A stretch of DNA of 64,000 nucleotides. Source: a virus. Each line of letters begins with the position of its first letter. Positions within the stretch are counted from its first letter, which is position 1. Both the position numbers and the translations under genes were made by a program. Below the pieces are notes generated by a model, which saw only the letters and a program-made list of their open reading frames with translations, ran no database searches and had not been told where the DNA came from. Below are positions 9,029 through 18,129 of the stretch, piece by piece. Location of the stretch: positions 23,112-87,111 of the IMG/VR virus record IMGVR_UViG_3300005613_000027; one strand, given 5' to 3'.

Positions 9029-9466
9029 TTAAGGATAATTTGCTCTTATATTACTTGAGCTCCAAGTACTACAATAAATACCTTCAATAACTGGATCAGA
9101 TGCGCCCAACATGAATTTCACATCAACGCGTGATGAACCATCGTTAGCACCAGCATTAGCTACTGTAAGTGAAATTACATTAGTAGTAGTATTCTTACTA
9201 ACGTAAAAACTACCAGCGTTATACGCAGGAGTTACTTGAACATTAGCATACGTAGCTAAATCCATTCCATGGAATTTAACACCACTTACTAATGTCATAG
9301 CTGTAACACCAGATGCTACTGTAAATTCTTGGCCCCAAACAAAAGGATGGGCATGGTTGTTACCCATGTTTCTCCAGATAACCTTAAGATTATCGTCGCC
9401 ATTAATCCTAGTAAGTTTTGGGGTACTTCTTAAAAACCCTACTTGTGCTTGCCCTAATTGTGGCAT
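9029..9466 (-). CDS. putative head decoration or structural protein
   Basis: A 145-aa beta-rich protein, Ala/Gly/Val/Thr-rich with no charged coiled coil. The middle (ANVQVTPAYNAGSFYVSK) and C-terminus (RVDVKFMLGASDPV) look like a small capsid decoration domain. AAGGAGG precedes the ATG. It lies between the protease-like and scaffold-like genes. No family is recognised. A 127-nt stretch without genes follows (8902-9028), with only a weak AGTAC hairpin. Confidence 0.55.
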   Translation of the reverse strand: MPQLGQAQVGFLRSTPKLTRINGDDNLKVIWRNMGNNHAHPFVWGQEFTVASGVTAMTLVSGVKFHGMDLATYANVQVTPAYNAGSFYVSKNTTTNVISLTVANAGANDGSSRVDVKFMLGASDPVIEGIYCSTWSSSNIRANYP

Positions 9467-9520
9467 AATTAATTCCTCCTTTTACGATTATTATTTTCAC
9501 TGGCTCGTGTCAACCAGCTG

Positions 9521-10627
9521 TTAAAGCAACTTTTTTAATCTGTCTAACTTCTCTCTCCGTCTATCAGTACTAGCTCTTTGTTTCATATAATCCTGTGCAC
9601 ATTCCGCAGCAGCCACACTAATTTGATTTCTTAGGCATTTCGGATCAGTGGTATCCCTAGAAAAAGAGGTACAGCTTTTTTCATACAACGTACACCAGTC
9701 TGTATGTATGACCTTACTCGATTCATCTTTAAATGTATTATCATACACTTCTTTTTTATAATTGACACAAATACCTACTGTATCATTATATTGTAACTCA
9801 CTCTCTTCAGAATTAAGTGTATCTGTATTATCAGAGGTTACATTAATATCAGCCATTTCTTCATTCTCCTCTTCTAATTTGTCGTAATCCAAAATAATTA
9901 CATCATCTGTGTCAACCTTATTATCTTTTTCATTGGCTGTCTCCAAAACAATTGATGGTGGATTGGCTGGCTTCTTGACAAAACCACAACCAGAAAATGT
10001 AATGTCCCTTAAAACCCTGTCTATTTTACCAGTAGCAATTTCTTTAGTATTTTTAAGGACCTTAGCAATCTTTCCATATACAGAATTATCATCATGTGCT
10101 AATCCTAAAGCTTCTGCTTCCGGCTTGCTCAAAATCAATTCACCTATTTTTACATCATAATTTCTAAAATAAGCTTCCATACTTACAGACCATTTTCCTG
10201 CTGCAACCTCTCTAGCTAAATCTGGAAATCTATTTTTATACACAATACCAGCAATAGCTATATGAACTTCTTGCGCATCCAAACTTCCCATTTCCATAGA
10301 CGCAAGATCTTCAAGTTTCACTCTATTACTATCCTTATCCGTAAATACACGATCATAAATATGTCCAACTATTTCATCTTCACTGTGTTCCAAATCCATA
10401 GCCTTATTAACAATCGTTCCCTCTGCCTTCACCAACTCTGACGGAAGAAAATAAGCATGATTTAAGTTGGCCCCAGAAGAAACAAATATAGCAGAAAAAT
10501 ACTGTAGATCTATCTGTTTTTCTCCTTCTTTTGGCAACGCTATAACAGAAGCCGCTTCTTTAAGCTCTACTGTTTCATCATGCAATTCTATTTTGGCTCT
10601 TAAGTATACAGGTTTATATTTCTCCAC
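9521..10627 (-). CDS. putative prohead maturation protease
   Basis: A 368-aa protein. Residues about 40-180 carry features expected of a herpesvirus-assemblin-type (S78/U35-like) prohead protease: a His in DLEHSEDEIVGHIYD and a Ser in GKWSVSMEAYF, then a beta region ending GCGFVKKPANPP, a motif often seen after the protease core. The C-terminal third is acidic and then Cys-containing and basic, possibly a scaffold-like tail. The start is GTG, 7 nt after AAGGAGG. It sits between portal and scaffold, the standard place for the head protease. The catalytic assignment is inferred. Confidence 0.65.
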   Translation of the reverse strand: MEKYKPVYLRAKIELHDETVELKEAASVIALPKEGEKQIDLQYFSAIFVSSGANLNHAYFLPSELVKAEGTIVNKAMDLEHSEDEIVGHIYDRVFTDKDSNRVKLEDLASMEMGSLDAQEVHIAIAGIVYKNRFPDLAREVAAGKWSVSMEAYFRNYDVKIGELILSKPEAEALGLAHDDNSVYGKIAKVLKNTKEIATGKIDRVLRDITFSGCGFVKKPANPPSIVLETANEKDNKVDTDDVIILDYDKLEEENEEMADINVTSDNTDTLNSEESELQYNDTVGICVNYKKEVYDNTFKDESSKVIHTDWCTLYEKSCTSFSRDTTDPKCLRNQISVAAAECAQDYMKQRASTDRRREKLDRLKKLL

Positions 10628-10642
10628 GTCAAATCCTCCTTA

Positions 10643-10699
10643 TTAAGTCCTTTTTTTTCTTTCTTTGCCTCTACGATAACTTTGTTTACGTCTTGCCAT
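10643..10699 (-). CDS. 18-aa highly basic microprotein
   Basis: ATG at 10699 is preceded by AAGGAGG at normal spacing and opens an 18-codon frame, MARRKQSYRRGKERKKRT, ending 9 nt before the ribosome-binding site of the protease-like gene. Nine or more residues are Lys/Arg. It may be a real nucleic-acid-binding microprotein or only a translational coupling leader between portal and protease genes. Confidence 0.45.
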   Translation of the reverse strand: MARRKQSYRRGKERKKRT

Positions 10700-10733
10700 A
10701 AGTAATAACCTCCTTATTATATTAACGGTTAGT

Positions 10734-12551
10734 TTATTCTTGCAATCTTGCCAATTCTAATTGACGCTTAAATTCTATAAACTGTTCATCAGTCATTTCT
10801 TTAGCAATCTCGGCAACCGTTTTTGGCTTAGCTGTTTTAGGTTTTGGTTTTGTGTCAACTGTCCGTTTTTTAGCAGGCTGACCTTTAGGTCTTCCTGATG
10901 ATGGTGTCCCTATAGGCGCTCGTTGAGTAGGCTGTACGGCAGGCCCCATTTTAGCTTGTTGCCAAGGAGAACCTAAAATACCAAATGTGCCATCATCCAC
11001 TAATGGAAATTCTTCTTTCATGTTCATAAGCTCTGTAGGGTAGTCAAAACCAAGAGCCTCATGAGCAGTGCGATAACTCAACATTCTACGATCTACAAGT
11101 TGTGATATTGTATTCATGTATAATATAACATCCTGTAATATTCCCTCATCCCACCTAATTTTAGGAAAACGATCAAAACCCGCAGCTTCAGCAATCTGTC
11201 TATATTCATTATATATCCAACGTGTGACTTGTCTACGAGCATAATTTATTTCTTCCATCAGACCTTTAACCACTAAACCAGCTTCAGCCACATTTAAATC
11301 AGATATACCATCTATCAAAGCTCTAGACATAGCCAAACCACCAGTTAAGTCTTCATTGACTTGTTGATATTTTTCTTGGCCTAATATAGCCTCAATTTCA
11401 GGTGATACTACCTTTTCAATTTGTAAAGTATGATTCCACACAACATCGAAAGATTTGCTTGAAGTGTTAAACAATTGAGCTACAGCCTCTAATTCCCCTT
11501 GAGTAGTAACTGGATATTCATCTGAACCTATGGTTACCTTTAGAATATAATTAGAAATACCATCCAATGTACTTAAATCCGCTTCTTTAAGAGATTTCTT
11601 ATACTCTATTGTGTCAAATACCCTAGTAGCTCTTGGTTTTGCATACCTTTCGTAAGGCATTTTTCTATAAGTTATTGTACCAACCAATCTAGGATCAAGC
11701 TTATATTCCTGGCCTGATTTAGCTGCTTGCTTCAAATCACTAGGCAGAGCTTTTATCAAAAGTTTTTCTTCTTCTGTTAACTCTCCAGTAGCTTTTTGTA
11801 GCATAGCAGTTAATTCGGGCGGGGGTCTTAATGCAACAGCAACTTTATCAAACAATAAGTTACCTACAACATTAACCAGTTGAGGATTTAAAATAGTATA
11901 AGATACTGGTAAATGGCCTTTTGACCATATATTCTTTTTAGCCGCTTTTTCAGCTTCTTTCTTTAACATTTCTCCAGTAGCTTTAGATTTTTTTGTAGGT
12001 TTTTTCATTTTCTGCCCTGGAACGGGTGATAGGTGGGATACTCTAGGTTCGTATTTTGCTAACACTTTATATGTAACAACATGGCCAATTTTGAAAAAAT
12101 CTAAATAAAGCCACTCCAACATTTCAGCCATGTTTACATCAAAACACCAAGTGTCAAAAAATTGTTTTATATTTTCATCATCTATATCATTCTCAAAACC
12201 TTTTGTTGCTAAAGAAGCTAATATATTTACTACAGTTCCAACTAATGGATCTGTATAATAATACCTATCTGCTCTTCTAAACAACTCTTGTGGTGATTCA
12301 TCATATGGATCTCTCTTAGCCAAATCAAGAAAAGTCCTATCCACCGCATCTCTTGTAATAGTAGCTGCTTTTTCTCTAAAATGTCTTGGAACAACAGCAC
12401 CCTGTTCAAGAAATGCTAATGATTTTTTCGTTGGATCTAAATAGAAAGTAGATTGTCCGGTTTTCTCATTCACTTCTATATTTCTTATACCCACATCAGG
12501 ATATTCCTTTCTTAATGTGGCTGTAACCTTTTTTATTGTATTATCATCCAT
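10734..12551 (-). CDS. portal protein
   Basis: A 605-aa protein in the position and size range of phage portals, the dodecameric ring through which DNA enters and leaves the head. The N-terminal part contains DRYYYTDPLVGTVVNIL, followed by a helical domain (DTWCFDVNMAEMLEWLYLDFFKIGHV) typical of portal clip/wing regions; later sections discuss-free beta and helical segments end in a Lys/Pro-rich tail (GRPKGQPAKKRTVDTKPKPK) and a short amphipathic helix. Upstream genes are the terminase subunits and downstream the protease and scaffold, so context strongly supports the call. Confidence 0.8.
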   Translation of the reverse strand: MDDNTIKKVTATLRKEYPDVGIRNIEVNEKTGQSTFYLDPTKKSLAFLEQGAVVPRHFREKAATITRDAVDRTFLDLAKRDPYDESPQELFRRADRYYYTDPLVGTVVNILASLATKGFENDIDDENIKQFFDTWCFDVNMAEMLEWLYLDFFKIGHVVTYKVLAKYEPRVSHLSPVPGQKMKKPTKKSKATGEMLKKEAEKAAKKNIWSKGHLPVSYTILNPQLVNVVGNLLFDKVAVALRPPPELTAMLQKATGELTEEEKLLIKALPSDLKQAAKSGQEYKLDPRLVGTITYRKMPYERYAKPRATRVFDTIEYKKSLKEADLSTLDGISNYILKVTIGSDEYPVTTQGELEAVAQLFNTSSKSFDVVWNHTLQIEKVVSPEIEAILGQEKYQQVNEDLTGGLAMSRALIDGISDLNVAEAGLVVKGLMEEINYARRQVTRWIYNEYRQIAEAAGFDRFPKIRWDEGILQDVILYMNTISQLVDRRMLSYRTAHEALGFDYPTELMNMKEEFPLVDDGTFGILGSPWQQAKMGPAVQPTQRAPIGTPSSGRPKGQPAKKRTVDTKPKPKTAKPKTVAEIAKEMTDEQFIEFKRQLELARLQE

Positions 12552-12561
12552 GTAAGTCTCC

Positions 12562-12753
12562 TTATATTAATACTGCCCCTGCTGTACCAGACACAGTACC
12601 TCCGTATTCTGTAGTATATTCAGCAGCAGCTTTTACTTTTACATAATCTGGTCGGCCAATTTTTTCTTCCACTGTTGGCTGATTACCAGACCATGTAGTA
12701 GCCCATATATTAGCTCGATACTTCGACTTATCCTCTAAATAGCTTTCAGCCAT
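12562..12753 (-). CDS. small hypothetical protein next to portal
   Basis: A 63-aa protein (MAESYLEDKSKYRANIW…) ending in a Gly/Ala/Val-rich stretch, with AAGGAGA before the ATG. It lies 10 nt upstream of the portal gene and 4 nt after the HNH endonuclease gene. No family is recognised. Confidence 0.6.
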   Translation of the reverse strand: MAESYLEDKSKYRANIWATTWSGNQPTVEEKIGRPDYVKVKAAAEYTTEYGGTVSGTAGAVLI

Positions 12754-12756
12754 TGT

Positions 12757-13623
12757 TCATTCTCCTTTATGAGTATTAGTTCTCCTATATAGAATTGCTT
12801 GATACCAAGCCGTGTGCCATTCTCTATCTTTATTTGCGCGCGAATTGCAAGATGTGCATAAAGTTATTAAATTCTCCGGCCCACAATTCTTTTTGTTGTA
12901 ATCAATGTGGTGTACACACAATCTATATATATTTCCAAAACAATCTGGATTTAAACATTTGTTACCGTCTCTTTCTTTTATGTAATCTTTGAATTCTTTG
13001 AAAGACCATTCGTGACAGTAGGGTTCACAGGAAATACCACCTTTCCAGTTTGGGTGGTTTTTGCCAGACATATTCACCACTTTACAAGAAGGACAACGTC
13101 TGTTTTGTTGCCAATGCCCCCACACCATACTGTGTTTATGCCCTTTGGGACACTCATATCTAAGTTTAGTTTGGCTATTTTTATAGATTTTAGATAGTAA
13201 CTTATATCCTTCTTTCTCAAATTCTCTTTTAATAAATTTAATATTTAATTTTCTATTACCGCTACAATGAGAACATCTATTATTGTTGTGCATCCAATTA
13301 TGCCATGAAATTTTATGCAGATGGCCGTTTTCACAAACATATTCTAATTTTTTATAATTATTCTTATATTTGTTTGTTAAAAGAATACAATTTTCTTTTT
13401 CAAATTCTTTCCGAATAAAATCAACAGTTAATTTTACATTTCCAGCACAATAAGGACATCTATATCCGGCACGCCAATCATTCCATCTTATAGAATGTTT
13501 ATGTCCATTAGAACAAATGTAATCTACTTTTTTATGAGCATTAATATATTCTTTGTTTAATAATCTATATCCTTCTTTTTCAAATTGTTTTTTCACAAAT
13601 TCTATAGTTAATCTTTTAGACAT
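12757..13623 (-). CDS. free-standing HNH homing endonuclease with three zinc-ribbon repeats
   Basis: A 288-aa protein from the ATG at 13623 (AAGGA 9 nt upstream). Three tandem repeats of about 60 residues fill the first two thirds, each with the pattern F..K.FE.E…LL…Y……Y.C..GH…..W…..RC..C (zinc-ribbon-like DNA-binding modules). The C-terminus is an HNH nuclease: C..P.CFGN, then VHHIDYNKKN, then ENLITLCTSCN. It is inserted between two late genes, as selfish homing endonucleases are. The repeats match those of the 19345-20811 protein, which has a different nuclease. Confidence 0.88.
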   Translation of the reverse strand: MSKRLTIEFVKKQFEKEGYRLLNKEYINAHKKVDYICSNGHKHSIRWNDWRAGYRCPYCAGNVKLTVDFIRKEFEKENCILLTNKYKNNYKKLEYVCENGHLHKISWHNWMHNNNRCSHCSGNRKLNIKFIKREFEKEGYKLLSKIYKNSQTKLRYECPKGHKHSMVWGHWQQNRRCPSCKVVNMSGKNHPNWKGGISCEPYCHEWSFKEFKDYIKERDGNKCLNPDCFGNIYRLCVHHIDYNKKNCGPENLITLCTSCNSRANKDREWHTAWYQAILYRRTNTHKGE

Positions 13624-13633
13624 AACTTTTTCC

Positions 13634-14584
13634 TTAGAAAGGCACTGAAAACGAAACACCATATGACATTTCACCTTCAGTATCCCAGGCCATAGTAGGA
13701 CCTAAAAACATGTTCTCTACTAATGGAACTATATTACCAAAATTCCATTGTACTGGTGTAAATCCAAAAACAGCCTCAGAACTATCGTTTTTATTAGCTA
13801 TACCTATGGAGGGTATGATAAATCTCCAGTCCATGTCTCTTTTGGTTTTACCGTAAGACATCACACTTAAATCCAACGATGGTGCAAAAACTTCACTTGT
13901 AAACATTGCTTGGAACGCCAATCTTGGATTCCAGAAGAAAAAATGTCTTTCGGTTATTGGATTTTTAGCCCATTCTATACTATTAATTTTGACAGGATAT
14001 TTATTACCTTTTGTTTCTTTCATTTGATTATTCGTTATATTAAGTTCTACATATCTGGCATATTTACCAGATGGCTGTTCTGTTTCAATAATATATGTTT
14101 CAAATTTTATAGGATAAGTTCCTGTTTTCCATAACTTCTCAGGATCATCTTGATTAGGATGAAACATGGCCCACGCTATAGGAAACTTAGTGCCATCAGA
14201 CGCTGTAGCATAAATCTTTTTGAAATGATGGTCTGTCTTTTTTCCTGTGAGATACACATGAGATGATGTTCTATTAAGAAGATCTCTTGTCTGTTTAAGT
14301 TCGGCTTCTATTCTTGCTATCTCATCAATCTTTTCATTCCTCTTACGCACTTCCGCCAAAATCTTACTGTTAGAATCCTCTAACTTTTCTTTTAATTCCT
14401 GAACTTGTCTTTTGCTTGCTTCGAACTCCACACGCCAAGCGTTATCTGTTATTTGTACAATCTGTGGGGCTGGAGGTATAGGTGGTTTTAGCATTTCTAA
14501 TATGTATTCAAATTTATTATATAAAAATCCTACTACTATTATTATTATTACTACTTTTACTATACCTAGAACTTTATCAAACAT
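13634..14584 (-). CDS. membrane-anchored coiled-coil protein with beta-rich C-terminus
   Basis: From the ATG at 14584 (MFDKVLGIVKVV…) the protein is 316 aa. Residues about 5-22 form one transmembrane helix; about 50-110 are a coiled coil (KRQVQELKEKLEDSNSK…); the rest is beta-rich and ends GVSFSVPF. A C-terminal Phe after alternating residues resembles outer-membrane barrel strands, but a barrel is not proven. The ATG overlaps the stop codon of the HNH remnant upstream and no clear ribosome-binding site is seen, so translation may be coupled. A structural or envelope-spanning role is possible. Confidence 0.6.
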   Translation of the reverse strand: MFDKVLGIVKVVIIIIVVGFLYNKFEYILEMLKPPIPPAPQIVQITDNAWRVEFEASKRQVQELKEKLEDSNSKILAEVRKRNEKIDEIARIEAELKQTRDLLNRTSSHVYLTGKKTDHHFKKIYATASDGTKFPIAWAMFHPNQDDPEKLWKTGTYPIKFETYIIETEQPSGKYARYVELNITNNQMKETKGNKYPVKINSIEWAKNPITERHFFFWNPRLAFQAMFTSEVFAPSLDLSVMSYGKTKRDMDWRFIIPSIGIANKNDSSEAVFGFTPVQWNFGNIVPLVENMFLGPTMAWDTEGEMSYGVSFSVPF

Positions 14585-14666
14585 ATGTTTTATACCCATT
14601 ATTTTTATGATGCTCATTATGACATTCAACACACAAAGTCATCCCGTTCTCCAAATCAAATAATGA
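14577..14666 (-). pseudogene. 3' remnant of an HNH homing endonuclease interrupted by a TnpB element
   Basis: Directly after the right-end hairpin of the TnpB element an open frame without start codon reads SLFDLENGMTLCVECHNEHH and stops at 14577. 'L.NG.TLC..CH..HH' is the C-terminal zinc/HNH motif of phage HNH endonucleases. The matching 5' part lies on the other side of the element (15874-16023). Confidence 0.75.
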
Positions 14667-15873
14667 ACTACCACGAAACTAAAGATTTCGTGGTTTCCTG
14701 CTTCAATGGAAAACTATAGTCTTCCTCCACAGGCATGAATTCGGGTTGTCCCATCCCTATTTTTTTTATATTATTACTTGCTAATATATCCCTATCATGA
14801 GTTGTATTGCAGTTAGAGCAAGTCCATTCTCTATCACTAAGTTTCAATTTATGATTGATTTCCCCGCAAGAACATAACTTACTGCTTGGTTCATATTGAC
14901 CAATTTGTATGAAGTTCTTGCCATACCAGTCACACTTGTACTTGATCATAGAAACAAACTCACCCCAACCTACATCACTGATTGATTGAGATAACCACCT
15001 ATTTTGTTGCATTCCCTTTATATCAAGGGTTTCCATAACAAGGGTGTTCGTTTGGTTATCACGAACTAAGGTAGTAGAAACCTTGTGGTGGAAATCTTTT
15101 CTTGCATTAGTTACTTGTTCATATTTACGAGCAAGTTTAACTTTTGCTTTTTGTCTGTTATTGCTTCCTTTCTGTTTTCTTGCTAGGTTGCGTTGACTTC
15201 GTTTGAGTGCTTTCAACTTATGTTTCAAGTAACGAGGATTATCTATCTTTTCTCCTTTACTTGTAGTAAGAAAGTGAGATATTCCAAGATCTATTCCAAT
15301 AGTAGTATCTCCACTCATTGGTGCTTTAGTTGGTAACTCTTGTCCATCTTCAACTAAAATAGAGATATAATATTTACCAGTTGGAGTTCTACTTATCGTA
15401 CAAGTTTTCATTTCTCCATCAAACTTACGATGAGCATCAAACCTCAAGTTTTTAATTTTTGGAACTTGTATTGTTTTTGTTTCGAAATCTATTTTAGTTG
15501 TAGAAGAAGGAGGGATCTCAAATGATTGGTTTGAATTATGTTTAGATTTGAACTTAGGGAAACCTTTCTTTTCACGAAAGAATCTAACATATGCCATATC
15601 TAAGTGGATCAAACTTGCTTGTAATGTTTGAGAATTAACTTCAGATAACCAATTGGTTTCTTCTTGTTTTTTCATTAGTGGAAGTTGTTTCTGAATATCA
15701 AACCTACTTAGTGTTTTCTTTTCTTGTTCATAGATCTTAATTTTTTGACCAAGTGCGTAGTTATAGATAAAACGAGAACAACCTAAGTGTTTTTCAATTA
15801 ACACTCGTTGTTCCTCGTTTGGGAATAATCTATATTTGTATGCTTTTAACATTCCTATTGTTTCCTTACATCT
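14667..15873 (-). mobile_element. IS200/IS605-family tnpB-only element
   Basis: The unit comprises tnpB and its ends. The right end has the perfect hairpin CCACGAAA-TCTTTAG-TTTCGTGG (about 14671-14693), part of tnpB itself, as in other elements whose omega-RNA overlaps the gene's 3' end. The left end lies within about 20 nt upstream of the ATG. Both flanks carry halves of one HNH endonuclease gene, which fixes the insertion. Exact tips cannot be set without an empty-site comparison. Confidence 0.75.
14668..15852 (-). CDS. tnpB: TnpB, RNA-guided nuclease of an IS200/IS605-type element
   Basis: A 394-aa protein with the complete TnpB plan: N-terminal helical domain (MLKAYKYRLFPNEEQ), RuvC-like nuclease with Asp188 in GIDLG, Glu274 in LVMETLDI and Asp355 in HDRDILASNNI, and a zinc finger with CSCG and CSNC pairs between the last two. 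All catalytic residues are present, so it should be active as an omega-RNA-guided DNA endonuclease that favours retention of the element. No tnpA is adjacent, so transposition would need TnpA in trans. The last codons encode the right-end hairpin. Confidence 0.95.
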   Translation of the reverse strand: MLKAYKYRLFPNEEQRVLIEKHLGCSRFIYNYALGQKIKIYEQEKKTLSRFDIQKQLPLMKKQEETNWLSEVNSQTLQASLIHLDMAYVRFFREKKGFPKFKSKHNSNQSFEIPPSSTTKIDFETKTIQVPKIKNLRFDAHRKFDGEMKTCTISRTPTGKYYISILVEDGQELPTKAPMSGDTTIGIDLGISHFLTTSKGEKIDNPRYLKHKLKALKRSQRNLARKQKGSNNRQKAKVKLARKYEQVTNARKDFHHKVSTTLVRDNQTNTLVMETLDIKGMQQNRWLSQSISDVGWGEFVSMIKYKCDWYGKNFIQIGQYEPSSKLCSCGEINHKLKLSDREWTCSNCNTTHDRDILASNNIKKIGMGQPEFMPVEEDYSFPLKQETTKSLVSW

Positions 15874-16023
15874 CTATTTATAATAATTATCTATATATTT
15901 ATATTTATGTGTTCCCTTCTGTAAAGTTTCTCTACCTTTTCTCTCATAGTAAAAAACCTTTAACCAAAATCCACTATTTACATCATAAATTAAATCATCC
16001 AAATTATCCCAACAAATTTTCAT
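15874..16023 (-). pseudogene. 5' remnant of the HNH homing endonuclease interrupted by the TnpB element
   Basis: An ATG at 16023 overlaps the preceding stop (TAATG) and opens a 49-codon frame (MKICWDNLDDLIYDVNSGFW… ending in KYIDNYYK) that stops at the element edge. The 'WDNL..L.Y' opening followed by a 'KG.HKY.Y.D' strand resembles the N-terminus of phage HNH endonucleases with such an N-terminal domain. Together with 14577-14666 it reconstructs a gene of unknown full length; a middle part with the first Cys pair may be lost. Confidence 0.6.
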
Positions 16024-16328
16024 TATCTATCCGTATCCAATACTTCTTCATAGTTACCATTACCATTTTCGGTCAATTTAGTTCTTGTATATATCCTTCC
16101 TAAAGCAATAGTTACATATCCACCTCCTAGGAAACCTAATCCAACTGCTGGAGATATTTTGGAAACCCACTGCGTTTCAGTCCATTTACCGTCAAAAATT
16201 CCGTATATAACAGGAATATAAAGCAATATAAGTATTTGATATTTTACAGAAGCAAAATTTCTGAACACCTTCATTCCTAATAAGGACCAGAATTTCTTTG
16301 AAAAAAATGTAATCTTACCCTCCGTCAT
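16023..16328 (-). CDS. small membrane protein next to terminase
   Basis: A 101-aa protein from the ATG at 16328, preceded by GGAGGTGATATT. Two hydrophobic segments (about residues 32-48 and 60-76) suggest a two-helix inner-membrane protein, with a charged C-terminal tail (NYEEVLDTDR). It lies just downstream of the large terminase gene. A holin-type or superinfection role is possible but unproven. Confidence 0.6.
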   Translation of the reverse strand: MTEGKITFFSKKFWSLLGMKVFRNFASVKYQILILLYIPVIYGIFDGKWTETQWVSKISPAVGLGFLGGGYVTIALGRIYTRTKLTENGNGNYEEVLDTDR

Positions 16329-16377
16329 AATATCACCTCCATTAATAAACAACTCTATTAGTAAGAAGGTTACATTA

Positions 16378-18129
16378 TTACTTTATTTTCTTTTTCAACA
16401 CAGCGGCACTTAAATTACGACCAGACGTCCCAACTATAAGAGGTCCCTGAGCATGTTGTAATGCATCTAAAGGATTCCATGTGCTGTTAACATTATGAGT
16501 TCGCATCATACCGCCTTTAGTAAACAGAATAGGATCACCTTCTTCTTCTAATTCTTTCTCAACCATTCTGGCCCCATATCCAGCGAGTATTAACGCTGAA
16601 TATAAGTCTTTCTTCTGTCCTTTTTTAGGAGTATCAAAATGCAGAAGCCCGCTTGCTGTTTGAGTAACAATTATACTCAACATCTGGGCTTTAAGTTTCT
16701 GTATATTCTCATAAACAATAGCAAACCTATCGTCTGGAGAAACTGGTGGTTCTGGAAATCTTAATCTTTTTTCTTCTAATAAAGATAGTGTAATGAAATT
16801 AGCATCAGAAATCCAGGCCGGATTAAAATTAATCATTTCCAATATATGCAAACCTTTTATATGAAGCTTATCCTTATCAGTCCTGTCAATCATTGGTTCA
16901 TGGCCATTATACCCATCTTCTAATAAATCCATTATAGCTTTTCCGCCACCACCTTTATCTATAAATATTCTTATTATATTATACATTTTATATAAATGTT
17001 GAATGGCCGTTGTAAGTCCTTGTGTAGTTTTATCTTTTAATTCTAATACATTTACTACCTTATTAATAACTCCTAACTTAATGACTACAGCACCACAACT
17101 TGCTTCCCCGCCCTGATTAGGGTCTACACCTAAAACATATTGAGCTTCTGGATCGCCCCTCAATTCTATGTTAAATCCACTGTCAATAGTACACCCCTCT
17201 AACAATGATGCTTTAAAAAACCCTTCGGAATCTGAAATCATTGCTGCTTCATATTCCATTTTGAATTCATAGCTTGACATAGTACGCTTTGCTTCAATTA
17301 TACTATCCTCTACCAGAAACCCCTCTGGCATAAACCAGTAAGGAACTTGATAAACAACATGCCTACAAGTTTCTGGAGGTTCCCTATCCATCATATCCCA
17401 ATGATCTTTCATTCGTCTCCACATATGATTGAATTTAAAAAACCCAGACGATGTCATAACCATTTTATTTACCGATTCTTCTTCAAAATCATCTTCCGTA
17501 GCCAAACCTTCTGCTATAAGCTTCTTTTGATGTTCTATTCTTCTTACCTTTTCCATAGGCTCTAATGCAACAGCCGCAAATGGCCTAACTACTAAATCCA
17601 ACACCTTGTCTGGTACCTGGGCAAGCTCGTCTATACATATCAAATAAAAACGGGACCCCCTAATCTTGGCCCCGTCAACACCTAATGGTAAAGCTTCTAT
17701 GTAAGAACCACTCATACCACCAACAGCTTTAAACTTTAAGAAACACGTATCAGTACCCCTAGTAGGCTTCTTTTCTACAGCCTCGCGTATTAAAGCAGAT
17801 TTGCTATATAACTTTTCAACTTCTGAAAACATCATTTTTGACTGGCGAAAAGTAGGTGCAATTAATCCTACCCTATATCCTGGATAAAGTAAACAATACA
17901 AAACAGCTAACAATCCCTGCATATACGTCTTTCCACATCCACGGCCCATTACAGCAATAACATAATTCTTTATCCACATATCATTAAAAACTAGTCTTTG
18001 TATAGGAGCCAAATCAGACCTACATAAATCAAATGCTGCTATTGTGGGGTTGTCTCTATAAAATTGGATAAGTTCTACACCTTGTTCAAACACCATATCC
18101 ATGTGCCTCTTGGTCTTTCGTTTGGCCAC
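16378..18129 (-). CDS. terL: terminase large subunit
   Basis: A 583-aa packaging motor. The ATPase has Walker A GRGCGKT (residues 62-68), Walker B LICIDE (163-168) and a coupling-type motif around TSSGFFKF. The C-terminal RNase H-like nuclease has Asp in GVDPNQGG, Asp in IRIFIDKGGGG and Asp in KKDLYSALI. It begins at GTG immediately after the terminase small subunit stop, with AAGGAGG 11 nt upstream, so the two are coupled. It docks on the portal and fills the head with DNA. Confidence 0.93.
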   Translation of the reverse strand: MAKRKTKRHMDMVFEQGVELIQFYRDNPTIAAFDLCRSDLAPIQRLVFNDMWIKNYVIAVMGRGCGKTYMQGLLAVLYCLLYPGYRVGLIAPTFRQSKMMFSEVEKLYSKSALIREAVEKKPTRGTDTCFLKFKAVGGMSGSYIEALPLGVDGAKIRGSRFYLICIDELAQVPDKVLDLVVRPFAAVALEPMEKVRRIEHQKKLIAEGLATEDDFEEESVNKMVMTSSGFFKFNHMWRRMKDHWDMMDREPPETCRHVVYQVPYWFMPEGFLVEDSIIEAKRTMSSYEFKMEYEAAMISDSEGFFKASLLEGCTIDSGFNIELRGDPEAQYVLGVDPNQGGEASCGAVVIKLGVINKVVNVLELKDKTTQGLTTAIQHLYKMYNIIRIFIDKGGGGKAIMDLLEDGYNGHEPMIDRTDKDKLHIKGLHILEMINFNPAWISDANFITLSLLEEKRLRFPEPPVSPDDRFAIVYENIQKLKAQMLSIIVTQTASGLLHFDTPKKGQKKDLYSALILAGYGARMVEKELEEEGDPILFTKGGMMRTHNVNSTWNPLDALQHAQGPLIVGTSGRNLSAAVLKKKIK

